Assembly (NCBI RefSeq): GCF_002127325.2
Contig: NC_035436.2
Coordinates: 15,138,066-15,202,065 of the forward strand
Reading direction: 5' to 3'
DNA: 64,000 nucleotides
Source: Helianthus annuus
Lineage: Eukaryota > Streptophyta > Magnoliopsida > Asterales > Asteraceae
The translations under genes were made by a program, and so were the position numbers. The notes beneath the pieces are model-generated. The model was not told where the DNA came from. It saw only the letters and a program-made list of their open reading frames with translations, and did no database searches. This document shows, in pieces, positions 20,729 to 31,912 of the stretch. The stretch's first letter is position 1. Every line of letters starts with the position of its first letter.

Positions 20729-23461
20729 TTATAACATATACAACGGATTACGAGTCCAATCTTTCCACTCAATACTACCAAACTTCGACCTATACTTTAA
20801 CCAAAGAAAAGACCATGACTTAACCAACGCAATCGCTTCCATCATCTTCGGGTTAGAATTTTGAAACACTTTCCCATTTCTCAATTTCCATAACACCCAA
20901 CAGGAGACATAGACTATACCTCTAATGATCCTTTTAGCCCATTTACCACCTTTCACATAATCTTGAATTCCCAGCAGATCCTTAAAATCAAAGGCCAGAA
21001 CCGGCCCAACACCGCACCACTGCCCCACAGCCATCCATAAGCCGGTCGCAAAAAAACATCTGGTAAACAAGTGTATAACAGTTTCCCCAGCTGTACCACA
21101 CAACGGACAAGAATCATCTTGAATATTAATCCTCCTTCGTATCAACGCCTCTTTAGTAGGAATACTATCCTTTTCCGCTCTCCGTATAAAAAGGTTCACT
21201 TTAATCGGAATCCACGACTCCCATCTCATCACCTGAACGCTCCTGTCTTCGGTACCTTCTCTAATCCAATCCTTAACCGCAGCAACAGTCATACCCTCCT
21301 TATTCCCCACCCCCCAAAACCATCTGTCCAACTCTTCTGATAACTTACAACTATCAAGTAAAAAATCGACATCCTGCATCTCCGAGAGCTCCTCGACCAA
21401 CGAAAGCCGATGTTTCCAATCCGGTTTGAACCGCCATTTACCATCAATCCATAAAATTCTTTCCGCCACTGTGCATTGCTTGTTCCGATCCAAACTGAAA
21501 AGACTCGGCCATCTCTCCTTTAACACCGTCCGGCCCGCCCACTGATCATACCAAAATTTCACCGTATTCCCGTTCCCCACTTTAGCCGATAATAACTCAA
21601 ACAAGTTTTTCCCGTTAATCAGACGACCCTCCATCTCCTTCACCAAGGAGATCCAGCACCCTTTGTATCTACGATTAGACGGAATATACCTCCATCTACC
21701 CCTCCCCCCATGAATCACTTCCACCACTTTACGCCAGATACTATTAGGCTGCACCTTAAACCGCCACACCCACTTGGCCAAAAGCGCATAATTAACGTCC
21801 CTTAACTTCGTTATACCCAACCCCCCATTTTTCTTAGCCTTAGTCACCGAATTCCAAGCAACCCAACTCATTTTCTTACGTTCGCTAGAACCAGCCCACA
21901 AAAACTTTCTCATTAATCTTTCAATGTGATCCACCACCTTAATAGGAGCTTTAAAAAGAGACAAATAGTATACCGGTAAGCTAGCGATAATTGACTTAAC
22001 TAAAGTTAATCTCCCTCCCATCGATAACGTCTTAGCCTTCCAAGAAGCCAATCGTCTTTTAACCGTGTCAATCACCGACTCCCAATAGTAGCTTTTATTC
22101 ATATTCGCCCCGACTTTGACCCCCAAGTAATCAAATGGAAACTCACCAGTCCTGCAACCCAGAATATTAGCCATCTCCACCACATTTTCTTTGCCTACCC
22201 CAATACCAAACAAAAATGATTTGCTAATATTAATTTTTAGCCCTGAACATATATGGAACACCCTTAGTAATCTCGCCGTTTTCTCAATGTTTTCCCCGGA
22301 CCATTCCCCCAATAACACCGCATCGTCCGCATAAAGCAAATGAGATATATTTAGGCTCTCATGAAAGGATCTAAGATCTTTGATCTCCCCACAATCACAA
22401 GCCTTCCTGATTAAACACGAAAAGGCCTCCATCACAATAAGAAAAAGAAACGGAGATAACGGGTCCCCCTGTCTAACCCCCTTTTGACACTGAAAATCAA
22501 ACGTGGGCGACCCATTAACCAAAACCGCCGATCTAGCTGAATTCAGAATCCCTCTTATCCATAAACACCACCTGCTCGGGAACCCCATTTGACTCATCAC
22601 AGATAAAAGAAAACCCCAATTGACATTATCATATGCTTTTTCAAAATCTAATTTCAATAAAAATCCTTTTCTCTCTGTCTTCTTTAACCAACCAAACAAC
22701 TCTTTAATGATAAGCGGGCCATCCAAAATAAATCTATCTTTAAGGAAAGCCGTCTGAGTTTCCGATATAATCATCCCCAACGACTCCTTCACCCTAGCTG
22801 CAAGAACTTTTGAAATAACTTTACTAATAACCCCAACCAGAGTGATAGGTCTATAATCCTTAAGCTCAACCGGGGAGCTAATCTTCGGCAGCAGAGTTAT
22901 AAACGAAGTAGAACAACCTCTACTAATAACTCCCGAATCATAAAAAGCACTGAACATCCTGAAGAAATCATCTTCGAAGGTGTCCCAAAAATGTTTTAAA
23001 AACCTAAAATTAAAACCATCTGGCCCCGGGGCTTTATCAGAACCGCAATCAAACACCGCCTCCCTTATCTCCTCTTTAGAAAACGGCCGGACTAGCTTAA
23101 TAGCATCCTCACCCGAAAGCACTTTACACCCTTCACACACTAACTCCGGTCTTCTTTCAAACCTTTCAGAAAAATGATTCCTGAAAAACTTTAAAACTTC
23201 TCTCTTGACCAGGCTCGGTTTCGAGATCCATTGACCATTAACACCAAGACCCGGGATGTCATTTATCGCCTTCCTCCCATTCACCATCCTATGAAAGAAA
23301 GCCGAATTCTCCTCCTCACTCGCCGCCCAACCCACCCGAGATTTCTGTTGAAGATCTCTGCACTTCCACTGCTCAATCTGCATAACAGTTTTCTTACATT
23401 CCTCCCAAATCCACACCTCGTCTTCCTCCAATTCCCTATCCTCCGAAATCCGCTCTAATCT
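20729..23461 (-). pseudogene. LINE ORF2, reverse transcriptase and zinc-finger part
   Basis: An open frame of about 900 codons runs from Met at 23431, and the same frame is open back to the TAG at 23462-23464. RT blocks are present: LKDYRPITLVG, ETQTAFLKDRFILDGPLI, LLKLDFEKAYDNVNW, QKGVRQGDPLSPFLF and catalytic YADD (22333-22322). The C-terminus has a zf-RVT-type region (CPLCGTAGETVIHLFTRC), and the frame ends NPLYML. No RNase H is visible. It would carry out target-primed reverse transcription. One in-frame stop separates it from its endonuclease. Confidence 0.92.
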
Positions 23462-24390
23462 CTAAATGTCGCTAATACAATTATCTAGCATCTCCCCTTC
23501 CTTTCTTGCTTTCTCAGCCCACCACTCTCTGATAGCCACCCGAACACTCTTTAACTTCCCCGAAATCACCATATCCGGCCTTCCTTCCACTGAGCAACCC
23601 AATACCGCCTTTCTAACAACATTTTGACAACCCTCTCTCCCGAGCCAAGAATTGAACCATCGAAAAGGTTTATACCCAAAATTCACATCCACCAAAGATA
23701 ACAACAAAGGTGAATGGTCCGATAAATCACGTGGCAAAGCTCTAAGGCACGCCCTCGGCCATTTATTAAAAAAGCGTTGACATACTAGCACCCTGTCAAT
23801 CTTACTTAATTTAAAAACCCCTTCAACCATAGCTGCATACGTAAACTTAAAACCCCTCATACAATACTCAAACAGATCCACCTCATCAATAAACTCATTA
23901 AAGTCCGAAGCCGCCAAATGATTGAACCTGGAATTTCTCCTATCTTCTGGTCTACGGACCACATTAAAGTCCCCCAAAACTACCCACATCCCTTGGTTGT
24001 TATTAATCACCGATTTTAATCTATCCCAAAGACTCCGTTTTGCCATAACACTTTGTGGAGCATAAATATTCAAAATATTAATAATCGAGCCATCTTCAAC
24101 CAAAACACCAGACGTAAGTAAATAATTAGAGTTACATTCAGAGGAAATCTTCTTAAAAACTTTGGAATTCCACATGCTAATAATACCGCCAGACCTGCCC
24201 GCCGCTTCCACTATATCGAAATCCACCACCCCCTCCCCCAACAAGAAGAACAATCAAACCCTTACGAAGTCGAGATTTTAGACTCCTGAATAGCTAAAAA
24301 ATCCACCCCATTTTTAACCCTCAACTCTTTAACCCACCTTTGTTTCCTTTGAACCCCCAAACCCCTAACATTAAGTGTCAAGAAGTTCAT
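23462..24390 (-). pseudogene. LINE ORF2, endonuclease part
   Basis: The frame starts ATG at 24390 (MNFLTLNVRGLG; N-V-R-G-L-G is the first AP-endonuclease block) and runs through FLAIQESK. A stop and a frameshift between about 24275 and 24240 break it. From 24253 the frame is open: SGGIISMWN, VLGDFNVVRRPEDR (catalytic D-x-N), SKIDRVLV and LSDHSPLLL (terminal S-D-H). It ends at a TAG at 23464-23462, in frame with the RT ORF. The nuclease nicks the target in L1-type elements. Confidence 0.88.
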
Positions 24391-25797
24391 TGATTACCTT
24401 TCTGTACAGCTTCATCCTCCACAATGCTAGTAACCAACGGGCGAAACTCATCCAACTGGATCCCCATAGCCGACCCCAATTTAATTGTTTTTTCCACCTC
24501 CTCCTCAACATCGTAGATCTCCCCCTTCTGCTCGTTTTGAATCCGTATCTGATCGTGCTCGTTAACCGCCATCTCGGTGATGCCAATTTCACCTATCCCT
24601 TCACACTCATTTTTCTCTACTGTATCTTCTTTATCCCGGCGATTCTGCGAATACCCCTCAGTCGTCCCCCCACACCCTTCTTGACTAAAGTCATTAATTC
24701 TCTCTGATGTCACCTTATCATTAGGATGAATACCCGGAAGTACATTAAGACCAAACGGGTCCAATCCATTTGGATCCATATCCAATCTGGCCCTCTTTCT
24801 AGAACTGGGCCTAGAGTCCATCGAGACCAACTTGGGCTGAACCTGGCCCATCCTCATTCTAGCTCCCTTCTTAGATTTCTTTCTGTCCTTTACACCCTGG
24901 GGTCTACCATCTCTCTCCTCATAAAAACCTTCCAAAATATTCACCCCAAACATGGCCCCACTTTCCAACTTCCCCTCCGTACAATCCTGACTAATATTCG
25001 AACCTTCACCACCTTTCCAAACTTTTGAAAGATCATGCAGACTCTCTTCCATATTTGGCGACGACATCTTTGGTCTTTCCAAAATCCCACTAGTAAAGGG
25101 CAAATTAGTAAAAACCCTCGCCTGCACTTGATTCCGGTTAACCGGAGATGTCCGATCCTCGTCTTGAACATGATTCTGGGACGACGTGACTTCTTTATCC
25201 GCCTCCTTTTCTTGATTCTCATTATTCTGATCTATCTCCACCCCTCCATTTTTAGAAAAAAAATCGGGCACCCAATCCCCTATTTCTTCCGCTACCCATA
25301 CCCTATACTTTCGGCCCTTCCATTGCAAGATAACCTCTTCCTGAATCCGTTTCCCTTCCGAAACCAACACCCCGACATAATCATATGACAGATCTGCATC
25401 CGAGTCGTCATGCATCCCTCCCTTCACTAGTTTGCCGAACCTCTCCCCTACCCTGTTTATCACTCCATTTTCCAGTAGGTGCAATGGAATGCCCTGAATT
25501 CTTAACCAAGCTATTCTTTCGAACGCGAGGGATTAACCTGCCCACCTTTCTACCGAGTGAAACACCTCTCCCTTCTCTTTTGACATACCCATAAATCTTT
25601 CTACTTCTTCGTCATTGATAAAAGAAACCAAAAGATACATACCTCCTACGTATTAAATCACCCCTGCTCCATCCATCATTCCTCTTACTATTCCTTCAGC
25701 TTCCTTGAGAGCCTTGAATTCCTTCATCCTCACGATCACAGCCTTTCCTTTCCCAATATCAGATGTAACAAAGTCATCCTGAATAATTATATGTTCC
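24387..25797 (-). pseudogene. LINE ORF1, DUF4283-like, with two in-frame stops
   Basis: The longest clean frame is 25484-24387 (365 codons). The same frame continues upstream to the element's edge through a DUF4283-like region (YVGGMYLLVSFINDEEVERF, FERIAWLRIQGIPLHLLENG) with stops at about 25653 and 25530. The C-terminal half is hydrophilic, with basic patches (KKSKKGARMRMG, SSRKRARLD) that may bind nucleic acid or act as nuclear signals. No CCHC knuckle is visible. Its TGA overlaps the ORF2 start as ATGA. Confidence 0.75.
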
Positions 25798-25816
25798 CAA
25801 TAATAAACTTTAAAGT

Positions 25817-26039
25817 GTTGTAGATTACAACCCTATTTGTAAATTATAATATAGAGAATTACTTATTCTTCTTCAGATAGAAAGCATAACTTTATGTTGT
25901 TTACTTCGCAGCCTGATATGTGGTTAAAAGTCCTTAGTTTCTCGTGTTTAAATTTGCGTTTTTATGTGAATTTAAGTTCTCGAATGCTCTACTTTGATAC
26001 AGTTTGCGTTTTGCAGGATTAGATAAGTTTAAGGTGCAT
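25817..26039. other. Unassigned DNA right of the LINE
   Basis: AT-rich, no coding. It probably belongs to the decayed LTR sequence that follows, but I see no boundary. Confidence 0.3.
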
Positions 26040-26159
26040 TTAGAGAGCTAAATAGGGCTTTGGATTGGAGCCAGGAGGACCCGGAGTGAAGAAACGAAGA
26101 AAAGTGGAAAAACTGGCTGAAATCGCGTTGGCGACCCCCCTTCGTATGGCGCGCCAGGA

Positions 26160-26280
26160 AGCCCATAGGCAGCAAAGTTTCGCGTCAGCACTTTTATCGT
26201 GTCAGCGACTCAAGTTTGTCACGTCAGCGACCCACTTCTGTCAACGTCTCAAGTTTATTGTGTCGGCGACACACTGCTCT
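26160..26280 (+). repeat. GTCAGCGAC-word cluster
   Basis: Variants of GTGTCAGCGACTC, CACGTCAGCGACCC, GTCAACGTCTCAAG and GTGTCGGCGACAC recur five times in about 110 bp, with a shared TCAAGTTT spacer. The word is partly self-complementary. It sits within the decayed LTR and recalls the palindromic clusters of the other LTR families here. Confidence 0.55.
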
Positions 26281-27699
26281 GGTCAAAAAATGCAAATTTG
26301 GTCAAACTTACCTTGAATTCCGATTTTAATTGTTCTTTTTGGGGAATTTCGAAATGGGGTAGTTACTTATCAATTTCTACTTCATTCTCCATCATAATCT
26401 TCCATTCCAAGACTCTCGAATCATCATGTAACACCAAAAATCAAGATCGAATGTGTTCTTCTTCAACAATTTCATCCGGATTCTAAGTTCTACAAGCCAT
26501 GAGCGGCTAATCTCATAGGTTTCACCCCAGTGTAGAATTTGTAAGATTCTAGTGTCTTAAAACATATTTTTAGTTTGTGAATCATTGTGTTTGCGTTTGA
26601 ATATTTGAACAATTGTGTTAATTTCTTCAATCATGTTTTGTATTCGTGAATTGTCGATATATACTCGCACCATTGACTTTACTAAATGAATTCGGTTAAA
26701 TATGATTTGACATGATATTAGGTTTGTATGTTTTTGAATAACGAATCGTATTCTTGTCTATCGTTTGATATTGATGGTTATTGACGCCTAAGCCAAACAT
26801 CAAACCCGTTAATACCAAATTGTGATTGTGATTCCAACCTAATTGTGCTGAAGAACCTTAGGTTTGATAATCTCAAACCGGGTGTGATCCTTTTTACCAA
26901 GTATTGTTTTAATCAAAACATAAATCGTTGGATATTCAACATCCCTTCAAACAAACAATAAAAGATAAAACTTAGCAAGCTTCATAAACGTGTTTTCTAA
27001 TGAACTAACTTTTAACACGGACCACAGACTTTCAATGGATTTGACACCCTTATTGCCACTAGCTACATAATTTGGGGTAATTAGGAACACACTTTATGTA
27101 ACACCCCGTGTTTCGAAGTCAAAGTCAAAGTCAAGAATGGAGTCAAAGGAAGAAAAGATTGCTAATAGCAATCTCTCTCTCCTTGCTCAATCCCTGTTTT
27201 GACTTCTTTGACTTGTAGTTAGTCTATTTTGTGTTTTACGTTAGTTGTATTATGTGGAGTAATTAATTATAATCGCAACAATCGACGAATATTTATCGCT
27301 ACGAATCGCTTTACGACTGTGAACGATAGGCAGTATCAATGCGATAAAGTCAACTAAACGTTAATCGAACTAATCTAATCAACATCGCGCTCGCAACTCG
27401 ATATTCGCATTTTGGTGATTGTTATACGTGTGTGTGTGCCTTATGTGTTACTTGTGCATGTTTATTTATGTTATGTGTGGTAATCAATCGAATCGCAATC
27501 GAACTCAATCGCAATCGCTAAACGAATACGAAATAAGGATGATTGTATGTTGATATAGTATGATAATTAGTGGAGAAGAGATAGCGCGAGATATGAGTAG
27601 TTGGGATTAAAAGTAATTTGACTAGGAAACTCCATCGCATCGCATCGCTCGCAATCAAAATCGAAACAGCAAAGCTCATCGCACCGAACACTCGAACCA

Positions 27700-27830
27700 G
27701 TCGACCGATCGATCAGGCAACCAGCCGATCGACCAGCCATCCACCCGGACTGCCGTCCGATCGGACAGGCTGTCCGATCGAGCTGCCTGGCCGATCGGCC
27801 AGCCCTTTCCTCTTTTGGAACTCTATAAAT
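27700..27830 (+). promoter_or_regulatory. Gypsy LTR promoter: palindrome cluster and TATA box
   Basis: GTCCGATCGGAC, GTCCGATCGAGC and GGCCGATCGGCC lie within 27763-27800, with related words from 27700. A TATA box (CTCTATAAATAC) follows at 27821-27832. The copy at 45095-45160 keeps the palindromes, but its TATA reads TTTAAATAC. The TATA assignment is by consensus; the palindromes' function is unknown. Confidence 0.6.
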
Positions 27831-28499
27831 ACCCATGTCACTTTCATTCTTTCTACTTTTGGAAACTCTCTGACCGACCAGCTCGTGCTCCTCGCCTTTT
27901 CCTCGATTTCTCTCAATTCCGGTAAGATCTCGTCCTAAATCTTGTACTTTCTTGATCTACACGCACTCCTACACCATTCTATCTTTTGAATCTTAACTTC
28001 TAACCGTGAAATCACCAAGATTCAAGGTGTTCTAGGATGATGTCATCATGTGTTCTTAAAGAACTTCATGTTTTGGCCTCAATCCACCAAGAACAACTTA
28101 GATCTAACCGATTTCCACATAAACAACAAAGATCTTTCATAGATCTAAACATATTCACAATAAAAAGGATTGAGAGAGCGTTTTCCAACCCTCTTTCAAC
28201 TCTTTTACACTCAATGCACTCAAAACCGATAGAATCGGAGCTTGTACCGACTTCCTACTCATTCTTGTGGTTGTGTTGGTCCACGATCCAGATCCCATCG
28301 ACGAGGGTTACCGATTACGGGTTAAACCTGGAACACCGTCTTGAACGGTTAACTGACCGGATTTGGGTGATTCCTGTCCGACCAGGAATACCAAGTATTG
28401 ACGAGGTTTCTGTTGCTTAACACGTTATCAAAAACATCTCGATAAAACGGCAAACAACCAAAACAACCAAGTGTAAGACGAACAGGATGACCAGAACGG

Positions 28500-29015
28500 G
28501 GTGACGTCCGATCGGACTGTTGTCCGAACGGACAGTCACCCGAACGACCAGTCAGCCGAACGGCTTGCACCTTGGGACCCACACTTCACCACTTTTGCCA
28601 ACCTATGAAGTTGGGTGTTGAACGAATCGCTGTCCGATCGGACTACCATCCGATCGAACTGCCGTCCGTACCATGAAACACCTAAGCTTCCACACTTAAT
28701 CGATTTTTCAAACATGTTCAATGCACTAAGGATGCCACCCGACCGGACTGCTATTCGATCGAGTGACAACCTGCTGAGAACTTATTCTCGCTGAAGTGCC
28801 CAGCTGAACGGGTAGCCGGCCGATCGAACGACCGTCCGATCGACCGACCTGAAAGGTAGAGATACTTCAATATTTTCAAAATGCTACAACAAAAACTTCA
28901 AAAGTCAAACCATCATACACAAACACGTCCTTCCTAAAGGAAGAAACAATCTACTCGAAAGGCCACCCGGTCGGATGACCATCCGAGCGGACTACCAACC
29001 AAACGAACGGCTGTC
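28500..29015 (+). repeat. Tandem and dispersed CCGAWCGG palindromic words
   Basis: At about 28506-28568 four units of 16-18 bp follow head to tail (GTCCGATCGGACTGTT, GTCCGAACGGACAGTC, ACCCGAACGACCAGTC, AGCCGAACGGC). Further pairs lie at about 28630-28672, 28738-28762, 28808-28850 and 28966-29012. Each unit has the form CCGAWCGG with short flanks. The four-unit array recurs at 45830-45895. Confidence 0.75.
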
Positions 29016-29439
29016 CTACCCACATAAACTTGTTTTCGTTTTACGTGTCACTTATCGTTATGCTGGCAATCTAATCAGGCTAACCCTACTCTCAAGCGCT
29101 CCCTTCAATCCATCAACCGCTGTGAGTATACTCGATCCCTTTTTGCTTTCGCACTTTTGGGTGTTACATACGTTACTTATTCAAAATCACAAACGAACAC
29201 ACTACGCAATACTTTAAACGCTAACTGATATCACATGTTATACGTGACTTAATGAATGCTTGTTTGTTATGTTTACACATGGAATGCTGTCTACCTGCCT
29301 TAACGACGATAGTACTATAGTTTGGACTCAGCACCCGTTCACACGGGGGTTGTTAAGGACAATTATTTGCATGGATTACAGTTGTGATCATGTATTACGA
29401 ACTACCTTGGGCAGTCAACCCGCAGTCATTGGTATCGAT

Positions 29440-30182
29440 TAGGGGTGTTCATCGAATCGAATATCGAATTTTTGAATTATTCGATCCGAATTGTTCGAAT
29501 AATTTTTATTTTTCCTTGAATTCGTATTCGATTCGAATTCGATTAAAACTTATCGAATTCGAATCGAATTCGAATCGAATTCGTATTCGAATAAAAAACC
29601 CAATTCGTATTCGATTAAAATTTCGAATTTGAATCGAATTCGAATAAATTCGATTTAATTCAGATTCTTTAAAACATGTAAAAAACTATAAAAATGAAAC
29701 ATAAATTTTAAAACAGCCATAAAACACGATATCACATTTAAAAGTTTCAAATAAAGTACCACAAGTCTAAAATTCAAAACGAGAAGTCGGGAATAATTAC
29801 TCCACATTACAAGTTAATATTTTTATGGTTAGAAATCTATTGATAGATTTGTTACTTAGGTTTTATTTATGGGTCATGTAGTGGGTTTGATAATGGGTAA
29901 TTTTAATACTTGGAAAAATTTTGAAAATAATTTATAGTATACCTTAATAAAAGTTATATATGTATTATATATAAAAATAATAAATAAAAATGTATAATTT
30001 TTTATTCGATCGAACCGAATCGAATTTGAAATTATAAATTCGTATTCGATTCTTATTCGATTTATTTGACTCGAATTGAATCGAATTCGAATTCTTATAA
30101 TCGAAACGAATTCTTGACAATCAAATCGAATTTAAATGAATTTCGATTTTTTCGAATTCGAAATGAATCCTGAACACCCCTA
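29440..30182. mobile_element. hAT-type MITE (743 bp), TSD GTATCGAT
   Basis: It has perfect 12-bp terminal inverted repeats, TAGGGGTGTTCA and TGAACACCCCTA. It is flanked by the 8-bp duplication GTATCGAT (29432-29439 and 30183-30190), which fits the hAT superfamily. Both ends are filled with GAATTCGAATCGAA-like words in inverted orientation around an AT-rich centre, so the whole could fold back. It has no coding capacity. It lies inside the solo LTR. Confidence 0.88.
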
Positions 30183-31040
30183 GTATCGATAGGTTCATGT
30201 CGATAACTAACATGCTTCGTTTTACTCAGTGTGCGTGTTGGTTATGCGTAAACTATTTCGAACTCTATATGCTATATCAAACTTGTATACTCGTCTGTAC
30301 ACTATGTGTATTGACTTTTATTTTAACGTATGTGACAGGTGCTTAAGGTTTCTATTTGCTTGGAAATCAAGGCTAGGAAAGAGTCTTAGTTACCAACAAA
30401 TAGTTGTCTGTACTAATAAAACCTGAGTTGTCGAAACAGAACAATTTGCCTAGTTTTGTCTGTAATAATTTGTTTACCTTTTGAGACATGGTATGGGACA
30501 TGTTACTTTAAATTAATTGGTAATGATAATTGTTATGGAAACTTCTGGACAATCTGTTTCGCTCAGTGCCACGCCTCGATGTTTCCGCCATCGGTTGGGG
30601 TGTGACACTTTAACTCTATTTTGACCAAACCACGACACCCGATCAAATTCTGGTGATGTTGCCAGAGAGTTAGTGTGGTTACTATTAGTTAGTTTAGTTG
30701 TTTTTCTTGTTTTCTAAAAAAATAAAAAAAAATATTTTTCTTTCTATTTTATTTTATACGATTTATTTTTTTGTTTAGTTCGGTATTACGCTTAGGTGTC
30801 TTGTTTGCCTTTGTACATGTGAATTCTTTGGAACATGGATAGAGCTTATCAACCCGAGTCTTTGTTGAACGCGGTCATGAAGGAAATGCTATATGGCTGC
30901 TATGGAACATTCACGAGGATCCTGCTTCTTTAAACCAAGGTTCCAGTTTTTTTGTAGATTCTTATTTTTCTTTTAGTTTTGAGTTGTAGTTTCTTGCCAC
31001 ATTGAGGACAGTGTAGGTTTCAAGTGTGGGGAGGTTTTTG

Positions 31041-31912
31041 ACGGCTGTTTTGGGGGAACACAAGAAGAGAGAAGTTCGCCTACTCCTGTTAATTCGCAGA
31101 TGGCAGTCGCGAGAATTCGCGTTGAACTAGGAGTGAAATCCATACTTTAGCGCGAACTTTCGTCTCTATTTTACTAAAATAGGAATGAAGTTGTTAAGCC
31201 AGGGGTGAAACCCTAACCTTGACGACTTGTTCTGACTTTTTATTTAGTTTTCCAAAACTCTCACCAAAGTCTCGACGGACTCCAACGACCTGAAGTCACT
31301 AAATGACCAAAGGAATGCGTGCCAAACGCCCAAGAATCGAGGCAGAGACACGATCCTGAAAGTCAAAATGTGTACGACAAGTCCTTGAGAATAGTCGAAT
31401 CGCTTTGGTTAGTCAATGTCTAACTAGCCGTAGGCAATCCATTTCTCGATTTTTGTGTGTTTCGATTCTGAACCCGCAACTACTGACTCTGATAATTCGT
31501 CAATTTTATGTGTATTTACCTATTTATGTGTTTAAAATTTTGGAGAATTATCCGATTTTGCTATCACTTCGATCGACACGCACGACTCGCATTGCTTATC
31601 TATCTCAAAACGTTAACAAGTCGCTGCTACTATAAGGAACCACCGTACGAAGCTCGCTATACTACACGCTTATACTATACCGATCGCTATACTAAACGCG
31701 ATCGCTACATTCGAACGCTCACGAACTTTGAATGATAGGTTTCTGTATTCTGACTGCCTCTGTGATTACATGCGTATGCGTTCTGTGCTTCTGTGCCCTA
31801 CGTGCTTATGTGCTTCTGTACTTATGTGAATCTGTGATTATGTGTCTATGCGGCTATGTGATTGAATGTGTTCCTGAGCTTTAGTATTAGACGTGTGAGG
31901 TGAAATTCGATT
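31041..31912 (+). other. Leader region upstream of the Gypsy gag
   Basis: No clear LTR terminus or primer site was recognised. It holds short repeats of the GTGCTTATGTGCTTCTGT type at about 31745-31870. It probably includes the untranslated leader of the Gypsy element, whose 5' LTR I could not find. Confidence 0.35.

Larger units (their letters stand above)
20641..25816 (-). mobile_element. L1-type LINE, nearly complete, with TSD
   Basis: The element runs 25800 to 20657 on the minus strand and ends in poly(A). It is flanked by TAATTAACTTCAAAGT (20641-20656) and TAATAAACTTTAAAGT (25801-25816), matching at 14 of 16 positions, a typical LINE TSD length. It carries ORF1 (DUF4283-like), then ORF2 with endonuclease, reverse transcriptase and a C-terminal zinc finger. 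Each ORF has only one to three lesions, so insertion is not ancient. The left part of DUF4283 begins directly at the TSD, so the 5' end is probably truncated. Confidence 0.88.
27092..30612 (+). mobile_element. Solo LTR of a Gypsy chromovirus, TSD CTTTA
   Basis: The LTR occupies 27097-30607, begins TGTAACACCCCG, ends GGGGTGTGACA, and is flanked by CTTTA (27092-27096 and 30608-30612). No internal region follows, so it is a solo LTR left by LTR-LTR recombination. Excluding the MITE at 29440-30182 and one TSD copy it is about 2.76 kb. Its first 1.5 kb match the LTR fragment at 44872-45903. That LTR follows an AATTTCGGGACGAAATTCC and AGGGGAGG tract, typical of Tekay/Del-type chromoviruses. Confidence 0.88.
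26040..31040 (+). mobile_element. Decayed Athila-like element, interrupted by a solo LTR
   Basis: LTR-like sequence (about 26040-27096) resumes after the inserted solo LTR at 30608 and ends CGACACCCGATCA at about 30645. It is followed by TGGTGATGTTGCCAGAGAG (30651-30669), which matches the tRNA-Asp primer site at 13 of 18 positions; most mismatches are C-to-T or G-to-A. A TTTCAAGTGTGGGGAGG purine tract at 31018-31034 matches the one in elements A and B. Only about 370 bp of internal DNA remain and no ORF. The left LTR boundary is not visible. Confidence 0.45.

Noticed and set aside
21071..25594. Several plus-strand frames across the LINE
   Set aside because: They are antisense shadows of the minus-strand ORF1 and ORF2, which carry all recognised motifs.
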